A program made the position numbers and the translations under genes. Shown here in pieces: positions 55,743 to 64,000 of a DNA stretch of 64,000 bases; position 1 is the first letter of the stretch, and each line of letters begins with the position of its first letter. The stretch comes from Kordiimonas sediminis (GTDB lineage: Bacteria; Pseudomonadota; Alphaproteobacteria; Sphingomonadales; Kordiimonadaceae), in the NCBI RefSeq assembly GCF_014656395.1, contig NZ_BNCI01000001.1, positions 861,893 through 925,892 on the forward strand. Reading direction: 5' to 3'. The notes under the pieces were generated by a model. The model saw only the letters and a program-made list of their open reading frames with translations, did not search any database and had not been told where the DNA came from.

Positions 55743-55861
55743 AATATCCGTTTTCACGCTGTAAAAGCAGCTAAAGCTGGTAGACGGCTGAATTCGGGGT
55801 TGCTCCCAGCTCCACTTAAGAGTATATAGGGCTCACTTCTCCTTGAGTACCTAATCTATTC

Positions 55862-55886
55862 GAGGTGGGCGGTTGCCCACTTTTTT
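55862..55886 (+). terminator. rimP-leader terminator/attenuator
   Basis: Stem GTGGGC/GCCCAC (loop GGTT) followed by six T at about 55881-55886, 50 bases before rimP. It matches the terminator-like hairpin known from rimP leaders. Read-through would be needed to express the nusA operon from promoters upstream, so regulation by antitermination is plausible. Confidence 0.65.
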
Positions 55887-55937
55887 GTGTTGGCTCAGGT
55901 GTATTGAGCTTGGGAGAACAAAGAAAGGACTGCTCTT

Positions 55938-56435
55938 TTGAGTGATGCTGATTATGGTGTTGCGGGACTGATTGAGCCCACTGTCGAGTCGCTTGGCTTC
56001 GAGCTAATTCGCGTGACCTATGGTGGTGGCCGCAAGCCTACGCTTCAGATTATGGCGGAACGTCCGGACGGTACCATGAGCGTTGACGACTGTGCGCGGT
56101 TGTCGCGTGAGGTGTCTGCGCTTCTTGATGTTGAGGACCCGCTACCCGGCGAATATCTGCTGGAGGTTAGTTCCCCTGGAATTGACCGCCCTCTGACCAG
56201 ACGTAAGGACTTTGAGCGCTGGCTCGGGTTTGATGCCAAGGTAGAGATGAAAACCCAGATTGCGGACCGGCGCCGGTTTCGGGGTATTCTGAAATCACTT
56301 GAGGGAAATGATCTTACGCTTGCACTGGAAGACGGCGATGTAATCTTGCCGTTTGACGATGTCCAAAAAGCAAAATTGTTGCTGACGGATGAATTGATGC
56401 AGGCAGTGGAGAATAAGCGTTCAGAGAGTGAGTAG
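55938..56435 (+). CDS. rimP: Ribosome maturation factor RimP
   Basis: A 165-residue factor for 30S assembly. SVDDCARLSREVSALLDVED and LEVSSPGIDRPLTRRKDFER are the family core. The TTG start is preceded by AAAGGA. It opens the rimP-nusA-infB operon. Confidence 0.94.
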   Translation: MSDADYGVAGLIEPTVESLGFELIRVTYGGGRKPTLQIMAERPDGTMSVDDCARLSREVSALLDVEDPLPGEYLLEVSSPGIDRPLTRRKDFERWLGFDAKVEMKTQIADRRRFRGILKSLEGNDLTLALEDGDVILPFDDVQKAKLLLTDELMQAVENKRSESE

Positions 56436-56501
56436 TCAGGAACGCGAACTGATATATTGACCTTGTTGAGCCCGGGAGGTTCAACTGACGATGGAGTAAA
56501 G

Positions 56502-58139
56502 ATGATGGCTACAGCTGTCAGTGCAAACAGGCTGGAACTCTTGCAAATTGCGGATGCGGTTGCGCGTGAGAAGTCGATTGACAAAGACATTGTTATCGAA
56601 GCAATGGAAGAGGCTATTCAAAAGGCAGCGCGGTCACGCTACGGTGCTGAAAATGAAATTCGTGCCCAGATTGACAAAACTAACGGCGATATTCGTTTGT
56701 TCCGGGTTTTGGAAGTTGTGGAAGAGGTGGAAGAGCCAGCGGTTCAGATCAGCCTCGTGGAAGCACGTCTTGACAAGCCTGATGCAGCGGTTGGTGATTA
56801 CCTTGCCTCGTCTCTGCCTCCAATGGATTTTGGTCGTATCGCGGCACAAACAGCCAAACAGGTTATCGTACAAAAGGTTCGCGATGCAGAGCGTCAGCGC
56901 CAGTATGATGACTATAAGGACCGCGTGAACGAAACTGTGACAGGTGTCGTAAAGCGTGTTGAATACGGCAATGTGATTGTTGACCTTGGTAAGGCCGAGG
57001 CAATTATGCGCCGCGATCAGGTTATTCCGCGCGAACATATCCGCCAGAATGAGCGTATTCGCGGTATCATCTACGATGTGCGCCGTGAAAACCGTGGCCC
57101 GCAGATTTTCATGTCTCGCACCAAGCCTGATTTTATGGCTGCTCTGTTCTCGCAAGAAGTGCCAGAAATTTATGACGGCATCATCCAGATTAAGTCTGTG
57201 GCGCGTGATCCTGGTAGCCGTGCGAAGATTGCGGTTGTGTCAAACGATGCATCCATTGATCCGGTCGGCGCCTGTGTTGGTATGCGTGGTTCCCGCGTTC
57301 AGGCAGTTGTGAACGAACTGCAGGGCGAGAAGATTGATATTATTCCGTGGTCTGAAGATGTGGCAACCTTCATTGTGAATGCCCTGCAGCCTGCGGATGT
57401 ATCCAAGGTGGTTCTTGATGAAGAGCGTTCCCGCGTAGAGGTTGTTGTGCCTGATGATCAACTGTCTCTGGCAATTGGTCGCCGTGGTCAGAATGTGCGT
57501 CTTGCATCCCAGCTGACGGGCTGGACTATCGACATTATGACCGAGGCAGAAGAGTCTGAGCGTCGCCAGGAAGAGTTCATGGCCCAAAGTCAGCGCTTCA
57601 TGGATGCCCTTGATGTGGATGATACACTTGCGCATCTTCTTGTAGCAGAAGGCTTTACCGAGCTTGAAGAAATTGCCTATGTCGAAGCTGAAGAGCTTCT
57701 GGCTGTTGAAGGCTTTGATGATGGTCTCGTGGAAGAACTGCAGCGCCGTGCAACAGATGTACTGGAAGCAGAAGCCCGTGCCGCTGACGAGAAGCGTATC
57801 GAGCTTGGCGTTTCTGACGATCTTGCAGATATGGAAGGTTTGACGCCGTCTATGCTGGTTGCGCTGGGTGAAGCGGACATTAAAACGCTTGAAGATTTCT
57901 CTTACTGTGCAGCGGATGAACTGACCAGCAAGGAAGACGGTATCCTGAAAGATTTCGGTCTTGAAGAGCAGGAAGCAAGTGACATGATCATGTCTGGTCG
58001 AGTGGCGCTGGGCTGGATTTCTGCAGAAGAAGCGTTTGGTAGCGGTGAAGACGCCGAGACAGAAGCCGCACCCGAAGAAGGTGAGGCCTTGGCTGCTACT
58101 GAAGCAGCTGCAGAGGAAAGCGTCAGCCCAGAGGCTTGA
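56502..58139 (+). CDS. nusA: Transcription termination/antitermination factor NusA
   Basis: A 545-residue factor. N-terminal domain, S1 domain (about 120-185; NETVTGVVKRVEYGNVIVDL), two KH domains (about 215-330; GACVGMRGSRVQAVVNELQG), and C-terminal acidic helix-hairpin repeats (about 350-510) that may bind RNA polymerase alpha. GGAG at 56493 supports the ATG at 56502 or 56505. The acidic C-terminal tail is longer than in E. coli. Confidence 0.96.
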   Translation: MMATAVSANRLELLQIADAVAREKSIDKDIVIEAMEEAIQKAARSRYGAENEIRAQIDKTNGDIRLFRVLEVVEEVEEPAVQISLVEARLDKPDAAVGDYLASSLPPMDFGRIAAQTAKQVIVQKVRDAERQRQYDDYKDRVNETVTGVVKRVEYGNVIVDLGKAEAIMRRDQVIPREHIRQNERIRGIIYDVRRENRGPQIFMSRTKPDFMAALFSQEVPEIYDGIIQIKSVARDPGSRAKIAVVSNDASIDPVGACVGMRGSRVQAVVNELQGEKIDIIPWSEDVATFIVNALQPADVSKVVLDEERSRVEVVVPDDQLSLAIGRRGQNVRLASQLTGWTIDIMTEAEESERRQEEFMAQSQRFMDALDVDDTLAHLLVAEGFTELEEIAYVEAEELLAVEGFDDGLVEELQRRATDVLEAEARAADEKRIELGVSDDLADMEGLTPSMLVALGEADIKTLEDFSYCAADELTSKEDGILKDFGLEEQEASDMIMSGRVALGWISAEEAFGSGEDAETEAAPEEGEALAATEAAAEESVSPEA

Positions 58140-58141
58140 TA

Positions 58142-58777
58142 ATGGTGGCAGCGTTGGGACGTGAAAAGCAGACAGAAAGACGCTGCATCCTGACGCGGGA
58201 AACCCTGCCGAAGGAAAGGATGGTGCGTTTCGTCCTTTCCCCGGATGACCAGTTGGTCCCGGATGTGGCAGAAAAATTACCGGGACGGGGCCTGTGGATA
58301 CAGGCTGACCGTGACCTGATAGAAAAGGCCCTTGAAAAAGGGGCGCTTTTCAGTGCAGCCAGCAGGGCTTTGAAGCAAAAAGTCTCTGCCCAGCAAGTTG
58401 GAGACGACATGCTGGATGTGCTTGAAAAGCTTCTGCGCAAAAGAGTGATGGACCGTTTGGGTCTGGAACAGCGCGCAGGCAATGTGATGACCGGCTTTGA
58501 TAAAATCAAGGCCGACCTTGGCAAGTCCGGCGCCAAAAAGCCGGTCCTTCTTCTGCATGCCAGTGATGGCAGCGAGGATGGTGAAAGAAAAATGCGGTCT
58601 ACCATTGGCCTGGAGGTTCGAATATGCAGAATCTTCAACCGTGATGACCTTAGCTGCGCCCTTGGCAAGGACAATGTGGTCCATGCTATAGTGTATAAAA
58701 GTGGCGGAGCGGACGTGTTGTTGGCTGATTTGGGCCGACTGGAAGGAATAGGCAGAAATACTGCCGATGAAGACTGA
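58142..58777 (+). CDS. YlxR-family RNA-binding protein with L7Ae-like extension
   Basis: A 211-residue protein. The N-terminal YlxR (DUF448) domain has [20 protein letters not shown] and PGRGLWIQ. The C-terminal part (about 95-205) resembles the L7Ae/YlxQ-type fold, so it is a fusion of the two RNA-binding modules. It overlaps or abuts nusA (stop at 58137-58139). Confidence 0.88.
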   Translation: MVAALGREKQTERRCILTRETLPKERMVRFVLSPDDQLVPDVAEKLPGRGLWIQADRDLIEKALEKGALFSAASRALKQKVSAQQVGDDMLDVLEKLLRKRVMDRLGLEQRAGNVMTGFDKIKADLGKSGAKKPVLLLHASDGSEDGERKMRSTIGLEVRICRIFNRDDLSCALGKDNVVHAIVYKSGGADVLLADLGRLEGIGRNTADED

Positions 58778-58827
58778 CCATCCCCCGACAGGACGGATGG
58801 GTGCGGTGTAAAGGAACGAAGACGACT

Positions 58828-61452
58828 ATGACCGATGACAAGAAACTGACGCTTTCCGGACGCGCTACTTTGGGCGTCAACAAAGGTTCGGACTCTGGTA
58901 AAGCTCGGCCGAGCTACAGCCAAGGCCGTACCAAAGCGGTAGTGGTCGAAAAAAAGAAGAAGCGTATTCTGAAGAAAGGTTCTGCAGCTGATACAGCGGC
59001 GGCACCAGCCAGCACGCCTGCCAAGCCACAGTCTTATCAGCCGAAAAAGGCTGCTGAAGAAGGTCCGGGCACCCTGTCGCAAAAAGAACTGGAAATCCGG
59101 GCAAAGGTTCTCGAAGAAGCGAAGAAACGCGCGGAAGAAGAAGCCTTGCAGCGGAAGGCTGACGAAGAGCGTCGTGCCAAGGAAGAAGCTGAGCGCAAGA
59201 AAAAAGAAGCGGCCGAGAAAGCTGCTTATGATGCTGATGCTGAAGCCCGTAAGGCCGCAGAGTCCGCAGCTAAGGAAAAGGCTGCAAAAACTGCTGCGAA
59301 GAAAGCTGAAGAAGAAGCTACTAAAAAAGCTGAACAGGACCGTGCTGAAAAAGATCGCCAGGAAGCTGAAGCGAAACGCAAGGCTGAGTTGGAAGCCCGT
59401 GCGGTTCAGCTTCGTAAAGCAAATGAAGCGCGTAAAGCTGCTGATCCGGCGGCTACTGAAGATCGTCCTGCGGCTAAGAAAGGCAAGAAGGCCAAGGATA
59501 AGAAGCCAGGCCAGGCAGAAGTACGTCGCCCAGCGCGTGGCGCCGGTGATGATCGCCGCAAGGGTGGTCGCTTAAGCGTCAATCGCGCCTTTGATGATGG
59601 TGATGGTCGTCAGCGTAGTCTTGCAGCCTTTAAACGTGCGCAGGCGAAACAAAAACGTCAGGCAATGGGGCCTGTTGATACGCAGCCAAAGCAGGCACGT
59701 GAAGTAGTACTGCCAGAAGCAATTACCGTTCAGGAACTTGCGAGCCGGATGGCAGAAAAAGCAACGTCTGTTATCAAGACATTGATGGGGATGGGCGTTA
59801 TGGCCACCATCAACCAGTCTCTGGATCAGGATACTGCTGAACTGGTTGTTGAAGAATACGGTCACACAGTTAAGCGTGTCTCCGAATCAGATGTGGAAAT
59901 CGGTCTGTTTGGTGAAGAAGATGCGCCGGAGACACTTCAGGCACGGGCACCGATCATTACGGTTATGGGCCACGTTGACCACGGTAAAACGTCGCTTCTG
60001 GATGCTTTGCGGAAAGCAAATGTAGTGTCCGGCGAAGCAGGCGGTATCACCCAGCATATCGGCGCGTATCAGGTTGAGGTTGAAGGCGGCCAGAAGTTGA
60101 CCTTCCTTGATACACCTGGTCACGCGGCCTTTACGCAAATGCGTGCCCGCGGTGCCAGTGTGACAGATATTGTGGTTCTTGTGGTTGCTGCAGATGACGG
60201 CGTGATGCCGCAAACGATTGAGGCGATCAACCACGCCAAGGCTGCGGATGTGCCAATGATTGTGGCCATCAACAAGATTGACCGGGAAGGTTCGAACCCT
60301 GATCGTGTGCGTCAGGAGCTGTTGCAGCACTCTGTTGTTGTGGAAAGCTATTCTGGTGATGTGCAGGAAGTAGAGGTTTCTGCCCTGAAAGGTATCGGTC
60401 TTGATGCCTTGAAAGAGCAGATTCATCTGCAGGCTGAACTGCTGGAGTTGAAAGCAAACCCTGACCGCCCTGCAGAAGGTGTGGTTGTGGAAGCAAAACT
60501 GGACAAGGGCCGTGGTCCTGTAGCAACAGTACTGGTTCAGCGCGGGACACTGCGTGTTGGTGATATCTTTGTTGCTGGTGCTGAATGGGGCCGTGTGCGT
60601 GCGCTGGTTAATGACCGCGGCGAGCAGGTACAGGAAGCTGGACCAAGTCAGCCGGTAGAGGTTCTGGGCCTGAATGGCACGCCAGGTGCCGGGGATGAAT
60701 TTGCAGTTGTTGAAAACGAATCCAGAGCGCGTGAAGTTACTGACTACCGTCAGGGCGAGAAGCTCAAGAAGCGTCAGGCAGCAGGTGCAGCACCTAAAAC
60801 ACTCGAATCCATGTTCAGCCATATCAAGGAAAATCAGGCTACACAGTTTGATGTTGTCCTTAAAGCAGACGTGCAGGGTTCTGTGGAGGCAATTACCCAG
60901 GCGCTTGAAAAAGCGGGTAACGATGACATTGAATGTCGGGTTATTCACGGTGCTGTTGGTGGTATTACCGAGACAGATATTGCCCTTGCGGCGGCTTCTG
61001 GTGCCCTGATCGTTGGCTTTAACGTACGGCCAAATAAGCAGGCTCGTGACGCGGCAGAAACCGAAGGTGTTCCGATTAAATATTACTCCATCATCTATGA
61101 ACTGATTGATGATGTGAAGGCGGCAATGGCTGGTCAGCTTGGCCCAGAATATGAAGAAAATGTTATTGGTCAGGCCGAGATTAAAGATGTCTTTACCGCT
61201 GGCAAGATCGGCAAGGCAGCTGGTTGTCAGGTGCTTGAAGGCTCGATCCGCAATGACTGTAAAGCGCGTATTCTGCGTGATAGTGTCATTATCTACGAAG
61301 GGCAGATTGATAACCTGCGCCGATTCAAGGATGATGTGAACGAGGTTAAATCCGGTCAGGAATGTGGTTTGACCTTTGAAAACTATCATGACTTCCGTAC
61401 AGGTGATGTCGTTGAAGTTTATCAGCTGAAAGAAGTTCAGCGTACCCTCTAG
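58828..61452 (+). CDS. infB: Translation initiation factor IF-2
   Basis: An 874-residue GTPase that places initiator tRNA on the 30S subunit. The first 300 residues are a charged, low-complexity Lys/Glu/Ala coil (repeats such as [19 protein letters not shown]). The GTPase domain has [17 protein letters not shown] and NKID. It ends in the C-terminal domain that binds fMet-tRNA. Start 58828, preceded by AAGGA. Confidence 0.97.
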   Translation: MTDDKKLTLSGRATLGVNKGSDSGKARPSYSQGRTKAVVVEKKKKRILKKGSAADTAAAPASTPAKPQSYQPKKAAEEGPGTLSQKELEIRAKVLEEAKKRAEEEALQRKADEERRAKEEAERKKKEAAEKAAYDADAEARKAAESAAKEKAAKTAAKKAEEEATKKAEQDRAEKDRQEAEAKRKAELEARAVQLRKANEARKAADPAATEDRPAAKKGKKAKDKKPGQAEVRRPARGAGDDRRKGGRLSVNRAFDDGDGRQRSLAAFKRAQAKQKRQAMGPVDTQPKQAREVVLPEAITVQELASRMAEKATSVIKTLMGMGVMATINQSLDQDTAELVVEEYGHTVKRVSESDVEIGLFGEEDAPETLQARAPIITVMGHVDHGKTSLLDALRKANVVSGEAGGITQHIGAYQVEVEGGQKLTFLDTPGHAAFTQMRARGASVTDIVVLVVAADDGVMPQTIEAINHAKAADVPMIVAINKIDREGSNPDRVRQELLQHSVVVESYSGDVQEVEVSALKGIGLDALKEQIHLQAELLELKANPDRPAEGVVVEAKLDKGRGPVATVLVQRGTLRVGDIFVAGAEWGRVRALVNDRGEQVQEAGPSQPVEVLGLNGTPGAGDEFAVVENESRAREVTDYRQGEKLKKRQAAGAAPKTLESMFSHIKENQATQFDVVLKADVQGSVEAITQALEKAGNDDIECRVIHGAVGGITETDIALAAASGALIVGFNVRPNKQARDAAETEGVPIKYYSIIYELIDDVKAAMAGQLGPEYEENVIGQAEIKDVFTAGKIGKAAGCQVLEGSIRNDCKARILRDSVIIYEGQIDNLRRFKDDVNEVKSGQECGLTFENYHDFRTGDVVEVYQLKEVQRTL

Positions 61453-61489
61453 GTGGGGCGCTGATCTTTCTGAATGATCTGGAAAGACA

Positions 61490-61915
61490 ATGAGCAAGTC
61501 AGACCATGAATCCTCAGGCGGGCCATCGCTCCGCCTGTTACGGGTTGGCGAAAATATTCGTCACGCCATTTCTACAGTTTTGTCACGTGGTATGGTCCAT
61601 GATGAAGCACTGGAAGGTGTTTCCGTCACGGTGTCAGAGGTCAGGGTCAGCCCTGACCTGAGGAACGCCACCGTGTTTATCATGCCTCTTGGGGGCGACC
61701 CTAAACTGGTTGTAACGAAGGCGCTGAATACAAATTCAGCCTTTATCCGCGGTCAGATGAGCAAGATGGTTCATATGAAATATATGCCTAAGTTGCGGTT
61801 CAAACTGGATGACAGTTTTGATGAGGCAACGCATATTGACCAGATATTGCGGGACCCGAAAGTTGTGCGCGATACAAAGGTTGTGCCTGCTGATTCCGAC
61901 GATTCCACAGAATAA
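61490..61915 (+). CDS. rbfA: Ribosome-binding factor A
   Basis: A 141-residue KH-type factor needed for late 30S maturation. RVGENIRHAISTVLSRGMVH and VSPDLRNATVFIMPL are diagnostic. It follows infB by 37 bases and precedes truB by 13. Confidence 0.94.
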   Translation: MSKSDHESSGGPSLRLLRVGENIRHAISTVLSRGMVHDEALEGVSVTVSEVRVSPDLRNATVFIMPLGGDPKLVVTKALNTNSAFIRGQMSKMVHMKYMPKLRFKLDDSFDEATHIDQILRDPKVVRDTKVVPADSDDSTE

Positions 61916-61928
61916 GTAGTACTTGCGC

Positions 61929-62831
61929 ATGGGACGTCGCCGCAAGGGAGATAAGGTGGATGGGTGGCTTGTCATTGACAAGCCCCTGCACATGTCCAGT
62001 TCTCAAGTGGTCGGTAAAGTGCGCCGTATCACCCAGGCCCAAAAAGCGGGTCATGGGGGTACACTGGACCCGCTGGCGTCTGGTATTTTGCCTGTCGGTC
62101 TTGGCGAAGCAACCAAGACGATGCCCTTCATTGTTGATAGCACCAAAGTATATACTTTCCGTGTTGCATGGGGCACGGCGACCGATTCGGACGATTGTGA
62201 AGGCGAGGTAGTCGCAGACGGTGGCCGGGTTCCTGAAAAACAGGAAATAGAGGATATTCTGCCCTCCTTCATGGGGGAAATTGGACAAGTGCCGCCAGCC
62301 TATAGTGCGATCAAGGTGGACGGGCAGCGGGCCTATGCTCTTGCACGGGCGGGTAAGACGGTCGAATTGCAGGAAAGAATCGTGCAAATTCATAATCTTA
62401 GGCATGTTGGCTATGATAGGTCTGAGGGGTGGAGTGACTTTGAAGTTACGTGTGGTAAAGGCACGTATGTACGGTCACTGGCACGGGATATTGCGCTTGG
62501 TTTGGGGACTTTTGGGCATGTATCCATTCTTAGACGAACACGGGTTGGTCCATTTAGCGAAAAAGACGCAATTTCACTGGAAAAACTTGAGGAGTTGGGC
62601 CATAGTGCGCCCGCTGCTGCGTATATACTTCCTGTTATGACAGCGCTGGACGACATCCCGGCTCTTGCCATTTCGGAAGAAGACGCGATCCGCATTAAAC
62701 ATGGCGGATCAATTCTGGGCGCAGCAGACCGACCAGGCACGGTTGTGTTAACGGACGGAGCAACACCGATTGCAATCGCTGAGGCTCTTGAAGATGGGAC
62801 GATTAAGCCGGTTCGGGTCTTCAATATGTAA
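61929..62831 (+). CDS. truB: tRNA pseudouridine(55) synthase TruB
   Basis: A 300-residue enzyme making pseudouridine 55. [20 protein letters not shown] holds the catalytic Asp. ATG at 61929 is taken; TTG two codons earlier is possible. No strong ribosome site is visible, so coupling to rbfA is likely. It precedes rpsO as in most proteobacteria. Confidence 0.95.
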   Translation: MGRRRKGDKVDGWLVIDKPLHMSSSQVVGKVRRITQAQKAGHGGTLDPLASGILPVGLGEATKTMPFIVDSTKVYTFRVAWGTATDSDDCEGEVVADGGRVPEKQEIEDILPSFMGEIGQVPPAYSAIKVDGQRAYALARAGKTVELQERIVQIHNLRHVGYDRSEGWSDFEVTCGKGTYVRSLARDIALGLGTFGHVSILRRTRVGPFSEKDAISLEKLEELGHSAPAAAYILPVMTALDDIPALAISEEDAIRIKHGGSILGAADRPGTVVLTDGATPIAIAEALEDGTIKPVRVFNM

Positions 62832-62847
62832 ACTTAAGGAGAAGACG

Positions 62848-63117
62848 ATGTCGATTACTGCTGAACGTAAACAAGAACTGATCAAAGAATACGGCGTCAA
62901 AGACGGCGATACAGGATCTCCGGAAGTACAGGTTGCTGTACTGACTGAGCGTATCGTGAACCTGACCGAGCATTTTAAGGAACACAAAAAGGATAACCAT
63001 TCCCGTCGTGGCCTTATCAAGCTGGTAAACCAGCGTCGTAGTCTTCTTGACTACCTGAAGCGCAAGGACGAAGCTCGTTACACGAAGCTTATCGGTGCCC
63101 TTGGCCTCAGAAAGTAA
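62848..63117 (+). CDS. rpsO: 30S ribosomal protein S15
   Basis: An 89-residue protein, exactly the usual length, binding the central domain of 16S rRNA. Start at 62848, seven bases after AAGGAG; ends GALGLRK. Followed by a strong terminator. Confidence 0.97.
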   Translation: MSITAERKQELIKEYGVKDGDTGSPEVQVAVLTERIVNLTEHFKEHKKDNHSRRGLIKLVNQRRSLLDYLKRKDEARYTKLIGALGLRK

Positions 63118-63132
63118 ATTAGATCAAAGAAT

Positions 63133-63166
63133 GGGCCAGCCTCATCGGGCTGGCCCAGGTTTTTTA
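63133..63166 (+). terminator. Intrinsic terminator after rpsO
   Basis: Perfect 9-base stem GGGCCAGCC/GGCTGGCCC with loop TCATCG, then AGG and six or more T. Ends the nusA-infB-rpsO transcript. Confidence 0.85.
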
Positions 63167-63233
63167 GGGCCTTTGATTTTGTTTGTAGTTTCCTTTAAAA
63201 CCAAACACTACATTTGACACAATGACGTGTCCG

Positions 63234-63290
63234 ACAGGCGCCATTGGTGCCTGTATTTTATAAGCGGGGTATGGCCATAGGGGTCATGCC
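63234..63290 (+). promoter_or_regulatory. Double stem-loop in the pnp leader
   Basis: Two 9-base stems are visible: 63234-63254 (ACAGGCGCC/GGTGCCTGT with a G-T pair) and 63268-63290 (GGTATGGCC/GGTCATGCC). In E. coli the pnp leader stem is cut by RNase III and controlled by PNPase. A similar autoregulation is inferred here. Confidence 0.5.
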
Positions 63291-63344
63291 GGGATCATAC
63301 TGGATGGAAACTGTTAACCGTGTGATCCGCAATAAGGTTTAAAA

Positions 63345-64000
63345 TATGTTTGATATACATCGTAAAGAAATCGAGTGGGGTGGTCGCACTCTCGTACTGG
63401 AAACCGGCCATGTAGCAAGACAAGCAGACGGCGCCGTTATGGCAACTTACGGCGACACAACAGTATTGTGTACTGTTGTTGGCGCACGGTCAGTCCGTCC
63501 TGGGCAGGACTTTTTCCCGCTCACAGTGAACTATACAGAGAAATATTATGCAGCGGGTAAAATCCCGGGTGGCTATTTCAAAAGAGAAGCACGTCCAACA
63601 GAAAAAGAAACACTGATCAGCCGGTTGATTGACCGTCCGATTCGTCCTCTTTTCCCGAAGGGCTTTAAAAATGAAGTGCAGGTAATCTGTACCGTTGTCA
63701 GCCATGATATGGAAAATGACAGCGACATCGTTGCAATGGTTGGTGCGTCTGCTGCGCTGACGTTGTCCGGTATTCCTTTCATGGGCCCAATTGGTGCTGC
63801 GAAAGTAGGCTATAAGGACGGCGAATACATTCTGAACCCAACGCTTGACGAAATTCGCGAAAGCGAGCTTGAGCTGTCAGTTGCAGGTACCCGTGATGCA
63901 GTTCTGATGGTTGAATCAGAAGCAAAAGAACTGTCAGAAGATGTGATGCTTGGTGCTGTGAACTTTGGTCACGAAGAGCAGCAGAAAGTTATCAATGCGA
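63345..64000 (+). CDS. pnp: Polyribonucleotide nucleotidyltransferase (partial)
   Basis: First 218 residues of PNPase, the phosphorolytic 3'-5' exoribonuclease of the degradosome. [20 protein letters not shown] and the first RNase PH domain ([20 protein letters not shown]) are clear. The start at 63345 follows AAGGTT. Runs off the right edge. Confidence 0.96.

Overview
The window is a 64 kb stretch of alphaproteobacterial chromosome. The evidence is gene order: lptC-lptA-lptB-rpoN-hpf, a RegB/RegA redox pair, an NfuA/TsaB/RimI/MucR/Fur/MiaB/PhoH/YbeY/CorC/Lnt run, and trmB-rimP-nusA-ylxR-infB-rbfA-truB-rpsO-pnp. MucR, DUF3126 and the RegA-type regulator are typical of the class. Moderate GC, several large TonB receptors and a DPP-IV type exported peptidase suggest a marine, protein- or polymer-using member, perhaps near Kordiimonadales; that last step is inference. 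I see no rRNA, tRNA, CRISPR array, insertion sequence or prophage.

Layout. 1-4840: LPS transport genes with RNase D-like, rpoN and the start of hpf, all leftward. 4991-10141: an orphan GAF-PAS histidine kinase, then a two-gene unit of a HerA-type ATPase and a 560-residue protein of unknown function. 10284-16484: an MFS carrier, a DUF481-like outer-membrane protein, YjbQ, a small heat-shock protein with a structured leader, a TPR-SPOR lipoprotein and an orphan ParA with a small basic partner. 16784-19288: a TPR/2OG-oxygenase protein and a small secreted protein. 19406-30057: a TonB receptor, an ECF sigma-FecR-TonB receptor (STN) signalling unit and an exported S9 peptidase. 30317-39584: cold-shock protein, Tat-exported aminotransferase, DUF3126, Hpt protein, degenerate EAL protein, RegA/RegB, a CobD-like membrane protein, an ankyrin protein, SCO, YcgN and a YgjP-type metalloprotease. 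39662-46228: PBP1-type peptidoglycan synthase, TetR regulator, Nfu, polysaccharide deacetylase, RutE-like reductase, TsaB and RimI. 46657-54929: MucR, Fur, PlsC, MiaB, PhoH, YbeY, CorC, Lnt and an XRE regulator. 55029-64000: trmB and the long translation/transcription operon ending in a partial pnp.

How it works together. Much of the window is envelope maintenance (LptABC, PBP, Lnt, PlsC, SPOR protein) and information processing (NusA, IF-2, RbfA, TruB, S15, PNPase, MiaB, TsaB, RimI, YbeY, TrmB). The accessory parts are the sigma/FecR/TonB uptake unit, the HerA-like unit, the orphan ParA pair and the degenerate EAL/Hpt signalling pair. The least explained locus is the HerA-like ATPase with its unknown partner (6818-10141); it is a candidate only, with no sequence proof of function.
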